This document shows positions 36,497 through 48,871 of a stretch of DNA of 64,000 nucleotides, one piece after another. Position 1 is the stretch's first letter, and every line of letters begins with the position of its first letter. The notes below the pieces were generated by a model. It was not told the DNA's origin. It did not search any database and was given only the letters and a program-made list of their open reading frames with translations. Origin of the DNA: Neopestalotiopsis rosae (taxonomy: Eukaryota > Ascomycota > Sordariomycetes > Amphisphaeriales > Sporocadaceae); assembly GCA_023078685.1 (NCBI GenBank), contig JALGAS010000003.1, forward strand, positions 434,001 through 498,000. Reading direction: 5' to 3'. Both the position numbers and the translations under genes were made by a program.

Positions 36497-37999
36497 TCAA
36501 TGTTCCATCGGGACTCCCAAACCCTCCTCTTTGTCTTTTCTTCCTTCTTCATTCCTCTCGTCAAATTCCTCCTTGATTCTCCGTTCGACATCGTCCCTGA
36601 TGCCTCCAAGATCAGGAGGGATGATGGAGCATTGCACACTCGGTGCGGCACTCACGAAGCGTAATTGTTCCGTCACGTGCTGGATGATTTCCTGCAAACG
36701 CTTCTGCGTGTTCCGGTTTTGCCGTGCGTCGCCCAGGATCTGCTCAATGGTAGGCAAGAGTACACTATCATACTCAAAAGTCTTGCGATATGGAGTATGT
36801 AGTGGAATCTCTTTAGTCTCCATAACGTTCTTCTGGTTATTTGTCGCAATGGCCGTTTCGTAGGCCCAAGCGCGAGCCACATTTTTGGGCGTATAGCCGC
36901 CACCTCCGACAATAATCATGGGAAGACCCAAGCCTTTGCAATACTCGACACAGGAACCATGCCCCTGCACAAGTAGGTTGAACTTGCCCAGCCGGTCACC
37001 TGCTAGCGAGTCGGCACCACATTGCAGCACGATAGCCTCGGGCCTGAATTTCTCCACACACCGTGAGATGACATTCTCAAACAACCACTTGTACTGCTCA
37101 TCCGTAATGCCGTCGTTCAGTGGTACATTGATTGCATGATGTGCGCCCGGATTATGTTCACTCTTTGGTCCATTATCCTCTAGGGCACCCGTTCCAGGAA
37201 AGAAGTTCATAGGATCGTATTTGTGGAAGGATACCGTCATAACCCTGTCCGTCGAGAAGAAGGCCTCCTCGACACCATCGCCGTGGTGGACGTCAATGTC
37301 GATATAAAGCACACGTTTGTGGACCCGAAGCAGTTGTAAGATGGCGATGACAATGTCATTGACATAGCAGAAACCCGAAGCCTCTGACCTCTTGGCATGA
37401 TGCAGTCCTCCGCCCCAAGCAATGGCAATGTCGGACTGCTTTGTGCACAACTTGCGGGCGGCGTCAAGCGATGCACCGCCAGATAGGGAGCAATAGTTGT
37501 AGAGTCCTTCGAAAAGAGGGCAGTCACTTCCACCCAGATTGAACCGCAGGTCGGAGTTAGTGCCGTCGAGATCAAGCGGGGTGGGTTGAGGTGCAACGGT
37601 AGCAAGGAAATCGATGTAATCCGAGGTGTGAAACGATGTCAGTTCATCATATGTGGCAGCCCGTGCTGTGTAGTTCTTCATGGTGTAGTGCATGCCGTAC
37701 GCCGTGACCAGACCCTTGGTGAGAGTCAGTCTCCAAGGCTTCATGGGATGCGTCTGACCAAAGTGGTGCCTCTCCATTTCCGGGTTGTAATGAAAAGACA
37801 CATCGTAGCCCTTGGGTGTCGTGATGCCCAGCTCCTGCATGGTACGCTTTGATTTGTTCCTATAGGCAGCATTTTCGAGCTCACTTGGCCGGTCCAAAGG
37901 TTTGAAGACCTCCTCGACAATGGGCTCATTGTTGATGTGAGGAAGATAGTTTGGCTTGGGGAGCCGAAAAGTGTAGGGGTTTGTGCGCTCGGCCTCCAT
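36497..37999 (-). CDS. HOS2: Class I histone deacetylase, HOS2 type
   Basis: Intronless, 500 residues from the ATG at 37999. An Rpd3-family zinc deacetylase; HOS2 proteins remove acetyl groups from histones H3/H4 in the Set3 complex. The N-terminal domain reads SFHYNPEMERHHFGQTHPMK followed by PWRLTLTK. The catalytic core has GLHHAKRSEASGFCYVND (about residues 196-213) and the metal-site segment YIDIDVHHGDGVEEAFF (about 230-247), then VSFHKYDPMNFFPGTG, LQCGADSLAGDRLG and VGGGGYTPKNVARAW. All key His and Asp residues are present, so it should be active. The C-terminus is short, charged and lysine-rich. The N-terminus (MEAERTNPYTFRLPKPNYLP) and the Asn-Pro-Glu motif favour HOS2 over RPD3. The ING protein gene lies 2 kb away, divergently transcribed. 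Confidence 0.93.
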   Translation of the reverse strand: MEAERTNPYTFRLPKPNYLPHINNEPIVEEVFKPLDRPSELENAAYRNKSKRTMQELGITTPKGYDVSFHYNPEMERHHFGQTHPMKPWRLTLTKGLVTAYGMHYTMKNYTARAATYDELTSFHTSDYIDFLATVAPQPTPLDLDGTNSDLRFNLGGSDCPLFEGLYNYCSLSGGASLDAARKLCTKQSDIAIAWGGGLHHAKRSEASGFCYVNDIVIAILQLLRVHKRVLYIDIDVHHGDGVEEAFFSTDRVMTVSFHKYDPMNFFPGTGALEDNGPKSEHNPGAHHAINVPLNDGITDEQYKWLFENVISRCVEKFRPEAIVLQCGADSLAGDRLGKFNLLVQGHGSCVEYCKGLGLPMIIVGGGGYTPKNVARAWAYETAIATNNQKNVMETKEIPLHTPYRKTFEYDSVLLPTIEQILGDARQNRNTQKRLQEIIQHVTEQLRFVSAAPSVQCSIIPPDLGGIRDDVERRIKEEFDERNEEGRKDKEEGLGVPMEH

Positions 38000-40065
38000 C
38001 GTGGATAGCTCTACGCGTGCGCATAGAAGCGCGCCCGGTGATGACAGGATCCCTGAGATACACAGACAATTCGTGACAGTATGTGGACAGCTCAGACTCA
38101 GCAAAGCTCTTTGGCTTCAAATTGAAAGCACTCGGCTAGACACCTCACTGCTGGCAGCGACAGTGGTGAGTACTGATGTCGACTAGAGCAAGCTGGCCGA
38201 TGAAAGTGGCTCCTGCAAGGTTGTCCAAGTGGTCGAGGACGCGAAGCCGCAACAACAATGTATCCGTCGTCACCTCTGAGTATAGCTGAAAGTACTGAGA
38301 AAAGTCGAATAGCTCTACCATGAACTAGAAAGATGCGTCAGAGAGGGGCTCGTCGATGATTGTATCTAACAAATGTTGGAAGAAACATTGAATCTTTGCG
38401 CTCCATCACAAAGCTAACGAAAAGGTGCGGGCGATCAAGAAGCGACGCACGGCAATGGCGCTAGACTGCCTTCGCGGATGGGCTAAACTTTATGGGGGAA
38501 AGCCTAAGGCGCGCCACTTCGAATGTACTCGAGAGTCGAGATCACCAGCAGCCGTTCAAGTTTGATATCCATTGAAAGATTCACCAAGTACATCCGATGT
38601 GCTTGCTTGTTTCCAGATCGCATCGAATGTGCTAGAAAGACAAATGTCGCGCAATAAGGAAAAGTACATCTTAAATGACCAATGCATTTGAAACCATGCG
38701 GACGACGTTCTTGAAGAAACTAGGACCTGAAAATTGCAGTGGGTTGGAGTACTTGATAGATGGCAGCCTTCAGAATCACAGAGTACTGCGTACATTTCGA
38801 CGATACTTTTAAGTAAGCCTGCATATTAGACCGGCTCGTAAAATACCTAGAAAAATAACAGCAACATGTCGAGAAGATCATGGTAATTTTTGCATGTGTA
38901 TATATATAGAGAGATATACCTCGTAGATGAGGTCCTCCCGAGGTCGAGGAGTCAACATTTCATCATCCAGCAATACTACAACAATGGCGCGCTTGTACAG
39001 TTACGGTCCAGAACGCCGCGTTGAACCATTCAGAGACATGCAGCAAGTTTGGGGGCCTCAGGCATTTGACCCCTACCTTCTAGACGTCAGGCGTCTAGGT
39101 CCCACCTCCAGCGGCAGCATTTTTCTCACGCTGACAAACGATGAGCCTGGGGAAAGCGACATCGTTGGCACCAGCCAACAAACCCCAAGTTTCCATACGT
39201 ATTCCGTTACTTGCCGGCGCATCGATCCATCCGTTCCTCCCTCCCTCCCTCGCGAAGCGACGCGACGCGACGTATATTGATTGCAGACTGACACATTGCA
39301 TCGTGTCGTGTCTGTCTGTCTGTCATCAGTCTGTCGACGGCCTAGGCGTAACCTCATTCGGGCAAAACTTTCTCAGCAGGGGACATCTGTTGACCTGTGG
39401 GGAGTTTTGACTTGTCACGACTCACAGTCGTGCATATCCATCCATTTGAGATCCATCCGGATTCTGGCCGATTCATTCAATTCATGAATTGATTGATTGA
39501 ATTCTGGTTCTTGTGGTCAACTCCCATTCGGACCCTCGAAGAAGGTGAGCCAGACCAAACGCTCATATACAATCAAGAAAAGTCATCGTCACCATAAAAA
39601 AAACATCAGCCTCATCATCGTCATCTTTGTGCGTTGCTGCTGTCTGCTGTTGCCGACTTTGTCGTCTGTCTCGTCGCTTCCTTCCTCTTCCATCCCCATC
39701 CTTTTCTTCTTCTTCTTCTTCTTCTTCTTCTTCTTCTTTTGGTTTATGCGCACGCGCATCGCCGCTGCCTTTTCCCATTGCTACATATCCACCAGTCGCG
39801 TCTCAGTCCTCCCATTCTCTTTTCGCGCCTCTTTCTGCCCGCCGCCGCCTTGTTCGCACCATTGCACTTTCAGAGGCGCATGCAAGAGCACGGCAAGCAG
39901 AGCAGAGACAGCTAGAGGCAAACAAAGGCAGAAAAGGGAGACGGGCTGATATTGCTCATGCTGCCCTGATTTGTACTTTGCGTCTTTGTCTATAATACAT
40001 AGATATATCACACATACACTCTGCCTGCTTCCCGTCCGTCCCGCGAAAGGGCCCGATTAACAGCC
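38000..40065. other. Divergent promoter region between HOS2 and the ING gene
   Basis: About 2 kb. The half nearer the ING gene contains CTGT and CTT microsatellites and a pyrimidine-rich leader. No coding gene is supported. Confidence 0.5.
39704..39740 (+). repeat. (CTT)n microsatellite in the ING gene leader
   Basis: About twelve CTT units, 330 bases before the ING start codon. It probably lies in the promoter or 5' leader. Confidence 0.9.
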
Positions 40066-41406
40066 ATGCCTAGAGACGACCTCTCCATCGATTTCGTCCA
40101 CAAAATGGCTCCCTCGGTGGAGGCCCAAGACCCGGCCCTCATACTCGACGACTGGGCCCATCGTACCAACAATCTGCACGAGGAAATACGCTTCTTGCAA
40201 GATGAAATCCAGGACAAGGATCGGGCATACAACGAATGCGTGAGAGCTGCAGAGGAGAGCGATGCTAAAATTCAACGTTGGATCCGTGCTAACACAAGCG
40301 CCCAACCCAATCCCCGCGAGGACTTCTTGCGCAATGTGATCCGGACAAACTATGACAAGGCCGACGTGTTGGCCTACGAGAAGATGACCTTGTCCACCAA
40401 ACTGACGCAGCTCTTCGACAAACACCTGCGTCACTTGGATGGGCAGATCAAGGTGTTATACGATCGATCAGAGCCAGGCTTTACAAATCCCGACGACACC
40501 CCTTCCGTTCTACGCCCGAGCGCCGCAAACCACAGCATCCCGAGTACAAAATATGCAATTGCGGCGGCTTCACCTTTGGGTGGATTCTCGAATAATGCGA
40601 CGGCCGGAGCCAGAATGGCAAACCCTCAGATCCGGACGACTCAGGTGCAAGCCCACGGGTCTGTCTCGGCGCCCGTCACGCCCGCCGCAACCATTATTCT
40701 CAACCGCAAAGACCGAGAGTCATCAGCTGGTCCCGGAAACGGCGTCCCTAAGAGGGGTCCCCGTATCAATACCAATGTGGGAACTGCGCCTTCAGCGTCA
40801 AGTGGCCTTGCGCGGCACTCGTCCATCGGACCGGGGACTCCAAAGGCAGGAACACCGACGGGCTCTCGAGCAGGTAGTGTTCAGCCTCGAGCGGCCACCA
40901 AGTCCAGCAATGGCGTGCGCAAGAGCACCCCGAGTGGCAGTACCGGGCGTAAGAAGCCCCCGAACGCCAAATCGGGCCTCAACCGGGTGAAGCAAGTAGG
41001 ACGATCTAAAGGCTCTCCTACTTCGACAGCTGACAGTGAACTCTCGGATGCTGAATCCGCGCCCAGCTCGCGTGCAGGCTCACGAGCAGGAAGTGGTACG
41101 CCGGCACCTTCGGCGGCGACCAGTCATCTGCCGCATAAGCGGCCCCACAAGCACTCTGGTAACGGCGATGACGACGACATGGCCGACAGCGACGTTGATG
41201 GTAGCGGATCAGGCGAGGAGGACCCAGATGAGGAGGGCAAAAAGTATTGTTTATGCCAACACGTATCGTATGGCGATATGGTGGCTTGTGACAACCCGAA
41301 TTGTCCCTATGAGTGGTTTCACTGGAATTGCGTCGGCCTCAAAAGCGAGCCAGAGGGCAGGTGGTTCTGTCCCGAATGTCGAGAACAGCGCAAAAAAGGA
41401 AAATAG
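40066..41406 (+). CDS. ING-family PHD-finger protein (YNG2/FNG1-like)
   Basis: Intronless, 446 residues. ING proteins are histone-mark readers in acetyltransferase (NuA4, NuA3) or deacetylase (Rpd3L) complexes. The N-terminal ~110 residues form the ING helical domain ([20 protein letters not shown], then an acidic coil and [18 protein letters not shown]). The middle (about 130-390) is disordered and basic, rich in Ser, Gly, Pro and Lys, with an acidic DDDD/EEDPDEE stretch just before the finger. The C-terminal PHD finger (about 391-438) has C4HC3 spacing: [18 protein letters not shown] and WFCPEC, with YGDMVACDN typical of H3K4me3 binding. Sequence such as CDNPNC and [11 protein letters not shown] fits the Yng1/Yng2 group better than Pho23, so NuA4 is most likely, though NuA3 or Rpd3L are possible. 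Confidence 0.85.
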   Translation: MPRDDLSIDFVHKMAPSVEAQDPALILDDWAHRTNNLHEEIRFLQDEIQDKDRAYNECVRAAEESDAKIQRWIRANTSAQPNPREDFLRNVIRTNYDKADVLAYEKMTLSTKLTQLFDKHLRHLDGQIKVLYDRSEPGFTNPDDTPSVLRPSAANHSIPSTKYAIAAASPLGGFSNNATAGARMANPQIRTTQVQAHGSVSAPVTPAATIILNRKDRESSAGPGNGVPKRGPRINTNVGTAPSASSGLARHSSIGPGTPKAGTPTGSRAGSVQPRAATKSSNGVRKSTPSGSTGRKKPPNAKSGLNRVKQVGRSKGSPTSTADSELSDAESAPSSRAGSRAGSGTPAPSAATSHLPHKRPHKHSGNGDDDDMADSDVDGSGSGEEDPDEEGKKYCLCQHVSYGDMVACDNPNCPYEWFHWNCVGLKSEPEGRWFCPECREQRKKGK

Positions 41407-41902
41407 AAAGAGGTCGTCGGCCCTGATGATGAATTACGAAAGAAACGATACAAAAATAAAACAAAACAAAATATAAATAAGACATGTGCCTCGGGGCTCA
41501 GAAGAGACAAAGCCGAACAAACACCGCTTACCACATGCGTTTGTAGACAAATAGAAATACCTTTCCTCGGCACATGAGGCAGTCCTCTGTTCATGAGAAT
41601 CGATACGGTTAGTCAGTAGTCGGCACCCATTCACAGTACAACGTTGAAATATCGTGCATGCTACATGAAGCAAATCACGCCAGATTAACAGAGCCATTTT
41701 CTCTAACCATGTTCTTTTATTCTTATTTAGTTCATTAGGTACGTAACACCAGTAGCGGCTTTTTTGCCCTGGCCGGCCAATCAAACTTTGACCCTTTATT
41801 TACGCAATGCTGTGTCCTGCTCTAAAGACAATGCCCCGTTGCCATTTCCTGTGTGACATCCAGGGGTGGGAAAAAAGGGAAAAGCAAGTAGTTTGTAACC
41901 AT
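41407..41902. other. Intergenic between convergent genes
   Basis: About 500 bases between the ends of the ING gene and the UGP1 gene. It contains both 3' ends; AT-rich just after the ING stop. Nothing else seen. Confidence 0.5.
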
Positions 41903-43969
41903 TTAGTGCTCCAACAGACGCAAGCTACCCTGGACAACGACGTTCTCAAGGATGGATCCCGGAGGAATGTCAATGGTGGAACCTTCTGTTGCCACGATAA
42001 TAACGGTGCCCTTCAGAACGACACCACGGCCCAGGTTGACGTTACCAGTGATGGTAAGGTGGTCAAGCTCGACAATCTTGGGGATGGAGGGGATGTGCTT
42101 GGCAAAGTCGGAGACCTTCTTGAAGTCGCTACCCAGCTTGATCAGGGGAGCGTCACCGAAGCGGCTGGCGCTCATTTGCAGCTGACCGTGCTTGAGGGCG
42201 TACAGGTCAGACTTGACGAGGAGCAGGTCAGAGCAAGTCTTGACGGGCAAGAATCGGCGACGGGGCACGTTGACACCGTGAGCGTTCTTGAAGTGGCGAA
42301 TGGCAGCACCGACAGCAGTCTCCAGCTGGAGAACAGAAACGTCGGACTCGCCCTTCTTGTCACCAGGAATGGACTTGCCGTTGGGGATGATCTCCATCTC
42401 CAGCTCGTCGTTCTCAACAACACGCTTAATGGCCTGAACGTTCATCCAGATGTTGTTGGTGTTGAAGTACTTGAATTTCTTGATCGACTTGAACTCGTTG
42501 ACGTGCTCCTTGGGCACCTGAGCAATCTCGAGCAGACGGACGGAGCCCTCGTAGTCAATGATGGTACCACCCTTGACATCAGCCTTGGTCTTGTTGGTCA
42601 ACTCCATGATGTACTCGGCCTTGGTCTCAACCATGTGCTGCAGGATGCGCAGATCGACAACGGCGCCCAGGTTGTCAACGTTGGACAGGAAGATGATCTC
42701 GATACCACGCTCAATGAGCTTGTCGAGGATTCCAGAGTTGTACAGGGACTCGAAGACGTCACCGTGTCCGGGAGGATACCAGTCAGAGATGGCAGAGTCG
42801 AAGCTCTTGGGGGCGGGCAGAAGAGAGTCCTTCAGGATTCTGGGGTATCTGGACTGGTTGAAGGTCAAGATGTCGACGTTGTGACCCTCGTACTTCTTGA
42901 TGATGGCGGCGGTGTCATCGTTGGTGTTGAACGAGTTCATCAACAGGAAGGGCACATTGGTGCCATAGGTTCTGTTAAGGTACTCGACCTGACGGACGGA
43001 AAGATCCAAGAAGGACATGCCGTCACGGACCTCGATGACGGACTTGGGGCCGACGCAACCCATGGAGGTACCGAGACCACCGTTGAGCTTGAGAACAGCG
43101 AGCTTGTTGAGGAATCCAACGGACTCAGAGTTAGCAAGGTCCTCGTAGTCGACGACCTGGCCCTGGGCAGGAGGGGCAATGCGATCCCAGTCGCTGTGTG
43201 TGAATTCTGGTCAGTGAATGCGCGTGATAGTATTTCTTGTTTATTTGGTACGCACACTTGGTTGCCCTTGGCCTTGTCGTTCAGGTAGCGTCTGAACAGC
43301 GAGAAGAAGTTGTCCATCTCAGTCTCAAACAGCTTCTTCTCCTCGGGGTCATTGACGGTCTGGGCGAGATCGGTCAGGGCATTGCGCATCTGAGCGGCGG
43401 CAATGTTCGTCGAGGTGTTCTCGAAGGCCTTGGGATCCATGTTAGCGAGATTACCAGACATATTGTAGGTTGCGTTATTATTGTGTGCCAGAAATGGAAG
43501 GTTGAGCACGCAAGGATGGCGGGGTGAATGAACAAAGAGCTCAGGTTGAGAGCGGCGTCAAAGGCATGCCAATCTGAGAGATGGCGCTACACAATGCTTT
43601 CGCCGTCTTCAATCTGATCACCAGCTTGTAGCCAAGGCTTGATCTTTCAGAGAAAACAGTGTCAAGGCACTTTCAGCGGGCTCCTAGACGAATGGCGCTG
43701 CAGACACGAGTCGCAGCCCCGAATCTAGACCGCTCCAGTTCAAGTGGTATTGGCACTCGCAGAATCGCTGCCATGATCACCCGTGTCGAAATTGCGACAA
43801 GACGGTGGCAGGCAAGAGGGGAGCAGAAAAGCAGCAAATAATGAAGCCAGTGGGAACTCACCATGTGGGATCGTGTCTTGCCGTGGTGGCGGCCAGTCTG
43901 CTCGTTGTCGCCATCGCCAAGGTGGGCCCCGAGGCGAGAAGGCAGAGCGCTCTTGATAGCCTGTGCCAT
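41903..43969 (-). CDS. UGP1: UTP-glucose-1-phosphate uridylyltransferase
   Basis: Makes UDP-glucose from UTP and glucose-1-phosphate in the cytosol, the donor for beta-glucan, glycogen and trehalose. Three exons (43862-43969, 43256-43428, 41903-43193) give 523 residues, the usual length. Exon 1 encodes [14 protein letters not shown] and ends KTRSHM; exon 2 resumes [14 protein letters not shown], matching the known fungal N-terminus. Intron 1 is long (433 bases) with a GTGAGT donor and a GCTAAC branch motif 13 bases before an AAG acceptor. Intron 2 (62 bases) rejoins [13 protein letters not shown]. The nucleotide-binding loop [10 protein letters not shown] is at about 130-139, followed by [36 protein letters not shown] and NNIWMN, then a C-terminal left-handed beta-helix. 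Codon use is strongly biased, as expected for an abundant enzyme. An in-frame ATG at 43461 inside intron 1 could give a shorter form of 498 residues. Confidence 0.95.
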
Positions 43970-46900
43970 TGTGACGGTTGTGTGATGGATTGGAGGGGTT
44001 TGTCGGAGAGGGAGTTGCAATTAGTAGTAATTGCAATTGAACTCGAGTATGAAGCAGACAAACTCGGGTCGATTCGAGGAAAGAGAGTCAACAGTTGCAA
44101 GTTTGTTGACCAGGAGAAAATGGCGGGGTAGTTTTAGAAAGGAGAGCCGGGGGAGCTTTTGGTCGAGGAGCTTCGACTAATGTATTTTCTTGACCTGTTG
44201 GAAAAGAAAGAAAAATGAGGAGTTAGCGAAATTGACGTAATGGTGCAACTAGACAACAACCCTGTCTGTCCGTCTGTCTGTTCGACTCGTCAAGCAGGTC
44301 AACGGATCAATGGATTGGATAGGCAGTCTGAGCAGTGCGTTGTGTAAGGTAGTAGCAGCAGCAAGCAGGACAAGCAGATGCCAGTCGAGGGAAGCGTTTC
44401 AGCAAAGTGCCGCCGTTGCGCTTCCGCCGCCTGCTACTGGACGAGCTCCTGCTTTTTTTGCTGCGTAGAACCATGGCCTCCCAAAAACTTTCACCGGCCT
44501 ATACTCCTACATCGGATAGGGGCAAGGAGGAGCAAAGTCCTGGAGAGTCGTGGGATCACATCACCGCTTCAAACAATCGCACTGCCTCGACATGCGCTCC
44601 TTCTTCCAACAAGTCCAGGGCCATGATGGGATGATGAACTCACCGAATATAAGAATAAAAGGACGGTCCTTAGGGATTAGAGATGAGAAGACCAAAGGTC
44701 GGAGCAGAGCAAAGGAGAAGAAATAGAATCAAGCAACCTCGAGACAGCTACCGAGCGGCCTTTTATCTACTCACTCAACACAATAGACCACGGGCCAGAC
44801 ATGTTTTCGAATTCGAACGCAACCCACCGCCAAGGAGGTATCGTATTACCTAGCTACCACCTACATGCCAGCTAGTCTCTCTTTCTCCTTTGCTTGCGGC
44901 GGTCCTGCTCTACCTACGTACATGTTTCCTGCCGGCAATAATGTACACACTACACAAGACGATCGATCAATCCATCGGGCTGCCCCGGGCATACTCTCGA
45001 GACAGGTAGTTGGTACATGTCCGGCCGCCGTGTCGTCGTGCAAATCTCCCGTTCCCTGAATGAAGTCAATGTTCATCGACACCTAGAGTCCACTCTAGCT
45101 ACATAATGTGGCGCCCGCACGCAGGGATAGCTGGTGCCCCATCGCATTCAGACCCATCCAATTTGGCTGGCGAGATCAATCGCAATCAGGAGTGGTGGGG
45201 TTGGAAGGGTGCGAGGGGTGGTAGAATTGTGAATTGGCGTGCTGTTGCTACCATACACTTTTCTTTGCGTGGGAGGCTCCTGGCCAAGGAACATTTAGGA
45301 AGCTAGGTTAGCCAAGCATCAGGGCCCATCCAATCCACATCGCATCACCCAAAAAGAAGAATCCACCACCCCCAACGACAGCTGAAGAAGACTTGAGATT
45401 TTTCCAGTGATTCTACCATTCACATAGCTAGTAACCAAACATATTCCATCGGCTACATTACCGCTTCCTTCTGGGCCCCGGCCTGGGTTCGACCATCCCG
45501 ATTCAACCCCGGACGCTCTGCAGGGCAGGATATGCGGGATGTCAACGCCTGAAAGACGCCACCTCGAGATGCATCGAGAACCAATATTCGCCTCATCCGT
45601 ACTTTGGAGATGCATTATAGCGAAAACTCGGACGAGTCTTATCGCAGGTTTTCTCGCTTCTGCTGGCCGGCCTTGGCCTTTTTTTGTCCTTTTCAATTTT
45701 TCTCTCTTTCTCGCCCCCTTCTCTTATTTCCAGTATTAAAGCACAAAGCCAATAGTTCTGCAACTAAATCCGCGCAACCGAAATACCAAAAAAAGTAACA
45801 CGTAAGATCAATTCTACAGTAAATGGGGCAGGGGTCGGTGATTTAGTGTAGTTGGTACCTAGCCCACTTGGTGGTGACAGTCAAGTGGGTTTTATGACCA
45901 TCCTGAGCTTCTCTCCTGGCTTCATGAGCAGCATCGTAGCCGGGCGGCGGATAGCGGCTTCTCTTTCCAGTAGGAACGAGTGCGTAGCAGCTTCCATAGT
46001 CGAAAGAGTTCTGGAAGCTCGATCAATAGCTCCACACCAGCAGATGAATGTCTTTGGAAGACCAAACTTTGATTCTCTCTATGGGATGATCCATGGCAAG
46101 GATATACACCTACCAAAGTAATACACAGTACGCGGAGTGAGGTAACAAGCAGCAGAAAAGCCCGCACGGGGGTAAAGCTTGAACTTCATATCTGAGACCT
46201 TGATGGGGCACGTTCAAGTCGGCCGAACCTACGAAAACTCCATCGCGCATCGTGAGCCTCTAATGTGCTTCAGCCAGCCAACCAGCCCATCATGTCAGCT
46301 TTTGGACCGGATTGCGTCTTATCGCGGCCCTATACGAACAAAATTTTCCTCTACGTTTTCTATCTTCAGCCGTATACACATTCTAGCCTCTTCCCTACTG
46401 GTTGGTGTCAGGCACTGCTAAGTTTGTAGACAGAACTGAGCTGAAAGTTTATGCACGATAGCGCTCACGGTCGGTCTATACGAACGTCTAGACGTTCAGC
46501 CCCTGAAACGCCTGTTCTAGGCTGAGCTTGAGACACTTTGGGAATGGCGTATGTTTTTTCTGTTGGTTTTCCTCCCGATTATCTTTTCTTGGTTTGCAAG
46601 TTTTCGAAATATTACCTATTTCACTCGTATTCGATCATCCTGCGCGTTCTTTTACCATTTTGTTATCTTCCTTCCATTCTCAATGTGCAACATTCGAAAA
46701 ACTACCACAGAAGCCACGCAGGTTCATCTCACTACCTGATGGAGCTGGATACAACGTCATTCTGATGAGAGCAAATGGACATTGGAAACCCCGCCACGTG
46801 GGGTCCAGATGCCGGCAACTAGGGGAAAATGGATTAACAGATCACCACCACCAAAAAGGCGCCAACACAGCTTCTACACTACGTACTATTACCTTTCATG

Positions 46901-47920
46901 GAGCCTTGACCTGTACCACCAGGCTTGCCTGTTTTACCAAGGTCAGTACAATGCAAGTACGCGACAAGTAGAAAGGAGCTGGCCATTCAGGTAGGCATAC
47001 TCAACAACGGGGAATGGGATCGTGCGCAAATGGAAAAAGAATCACCGCTTCTTTTGTTTCTTTGCATGGCATTGATTGATTGATGCCAACATCCACATGC
47101 AACAAACAAGGTCCCTACCTTAGAGGAAAAGGGGTCCAAGGAGGGGTTCTTCTTCTTGTCAATCACTCACCACTCATTCTCAAGCACACCGATATTTGGA
47201 GACGACCATCCATTCATCACCCCATGCCCAGCTAGAGGAACTATGGTAACCGATGAATTTTTTTTTATCGACCGCAAACCCAAATGTAGAGCTGGTCTGG
47301 TTCCTGACTCCGTGCCTGCACATGTGTCTTGTGGCGTCAGCCTGTTAGCTGTGGCTTACGTGCCTGTCTTCTGCTTGGGTGCCCCTCAACCCCTGAAAGG
47401 AGCCGCCCGCAAGCTTTTGAGGGGGACTTTCGGGGGTGGGATGGGGGGTCATGCTGCACCCTGGGCGTTCCCTACGCACGGCGTGAGGCGACAAAAAAAG
47501 TTCACCTGACTTGTTTTGGTGACTTTCACCTTTGGCATGGTGGGACATCTTTGCTATCTCGACTGACATTGCTGCTTTCTATCACATGATCACCAAGTCG
47601 TGCAAGATTTGATATCGTCTCACACGCTGCTGCTTTCCTCTTTGTCTCTCCCATGTCTGCAACCCACAACGTTCAACACCCAGGTCGAGGTACTTGATGA
47701 AGTTGTGACACCGGGAAATATTTAGGTCTGTCTGGTCTGGCACCAAAGCCATTGATAACCTTAACTCGCCGCTAAATTGCCCGGCCCGCCTTTTGCGACA
47801 ACTCGGCTTGCAGCAGGCCAGCCAGAGCAGACGGGACAGACGTGAGTGAGAGAGACCCGCGCCCTCGCCGGCCCAATCTACGTGGCTATTGTTGAAGAAA
47901 CAACAAAGGACGAGGGTGTA
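43970..47920. other. Gene-poor 4 kb between divergent genes
   Basis: Lies between the UGP1 start and the DUF3605 start, so it contains both promoters. No frame shows a recognisable domain or consistent splicing. A TTGATTGATTGA run is near 47070. A GTGAGT motif near 47842 could be a leader donor but has no clear partner. Nothing else is supported. Confidence 0.5.
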
Positions 47921-48671
47921 ATGGGGAGTCTGGGAGGTTTGCCGTTCTGGCAGGTAAACGTGCCCGAGGCCGAGCGGACACAGGAATGTCCCGAATACTT
48001 GCAAAACCTCGGTGCCAAAGACATTGGCATCATTGCCACGCCCGACGAGCAGTATCGTCAAATCACCTGGCCCGAGGTCCGCCAGATCGTGGCGGACAAT
48101 CGCCTCGATGCCTTCCAGCGGCAGCCCTCTGATCTGAGACGCTATCTCGCCTACACCTGGAAACTGAAGCAGGTCTACGGCAGCGTGATAAACTTTGTCT
48201 TGAAGGAGCGCCTCGGGTGGGAGATGCCCACCGTCTCGCGGGGCAAGCCCTTTGAATTCGACGAGGACATCAAGATTCTCTGGAATGACTGGCCCTATGG
48301 TCTCGATGGGAGGATCGTGCATCTTGTCGTCTGGACAAAGTTTGAGCTGGAAGACGACCCGGCGACGGATGATCTCACAGATAAAGCAAGGAAAGAAATT
48401 GATGATTATGTCAAGCAAAAATTTGGCTCCCAACTGCCACAAGACAGAGTAAGACGAAAAGAATTTTTTAGCCATTCTGCTAATGAGCGAAACATGTGAA
48501 ACTCTCGTTTGCTGATGATAATCGTTTGCGCAGTATGTCTGGTTTAAAAACTGGAGATCTCTCAAGTCGGTCCGGGCGGTTGAGCACTTTCATGTCATGA
48601 TGTACGACCCAGATCCCGCCTTCATCGATACCATGACGAGCGGTGATGTCCCACTCTGCCAAAAGGTTTGA
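47921..48671 (+). CDS. DUF3605 protein, N-acetylglucosamine-induced protein 1-like
   Basis: Two exons, 47921-48448 and 48534-48671, give 221 residues; the 85-base intron starts GTAAGA and ends GCGCAG. The protein is a conserved fungal family (DUF3605), named after Candida GIG1, a cytosolic protein induced by N-acetylglucosamine; its biochemical role is not known. Typical features are the opening LPFWQVNVPEAERTQECPEY, then TWPEVRQIVADNRLDAFQRQ, DLRRYLAYTWKLKQVYGSV, GKPFEFDEDIKILWNDWPYG, HLVVWTKFELEDDP and, across the intron, VWFKNWRSLKSVRAVEHFHV. The ATG at 47921 is the first in frame and gives the usual short N-terminus; upstream in-frame sequence has no ATG. It converges with the dihydroneopterin aldolase-like gene, with about 200 bases between the stop codons. 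Confidence 0.88.
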
Positions 48672-48871
48672 AAGAGCATCAATCAGTGGGGTGGCAGGTC
48701 TCGGTTATGGTCCGTGTTTCAGATCTTAAAGTTAGCGAAGAGAGCAATATAGACTTCGACACACGCGGTAGAGCAGACAATTATAATGGTCACCTGTGTG
48801 CAGATCAGATCAGATAGAAGCTGTTTATTCATGGAGTCGTCCCAATTTTACAACCACGTTTTTTTTTAATC

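Noticed and set aside
38927..39280. Plus-strand frame of 117 codons upstream of the ING gene
   Set aside because: No domain, composition close to background and it lies in a shared promoter region; no splice partner was found.
41807..43288. Long plus-strand open frame (493 codons) opposite UGP1
   Set aside because: Same cause: shadow of the strongly biased UGP1 coding strand. It has repetitive Val/Asp/Leu composition and no domain.
44378..44640. Overlapping short frames upstream of UGP1
   Set aside because: Two overlapping frames with different translations and no domain; likely part of the UGP1 promoter.
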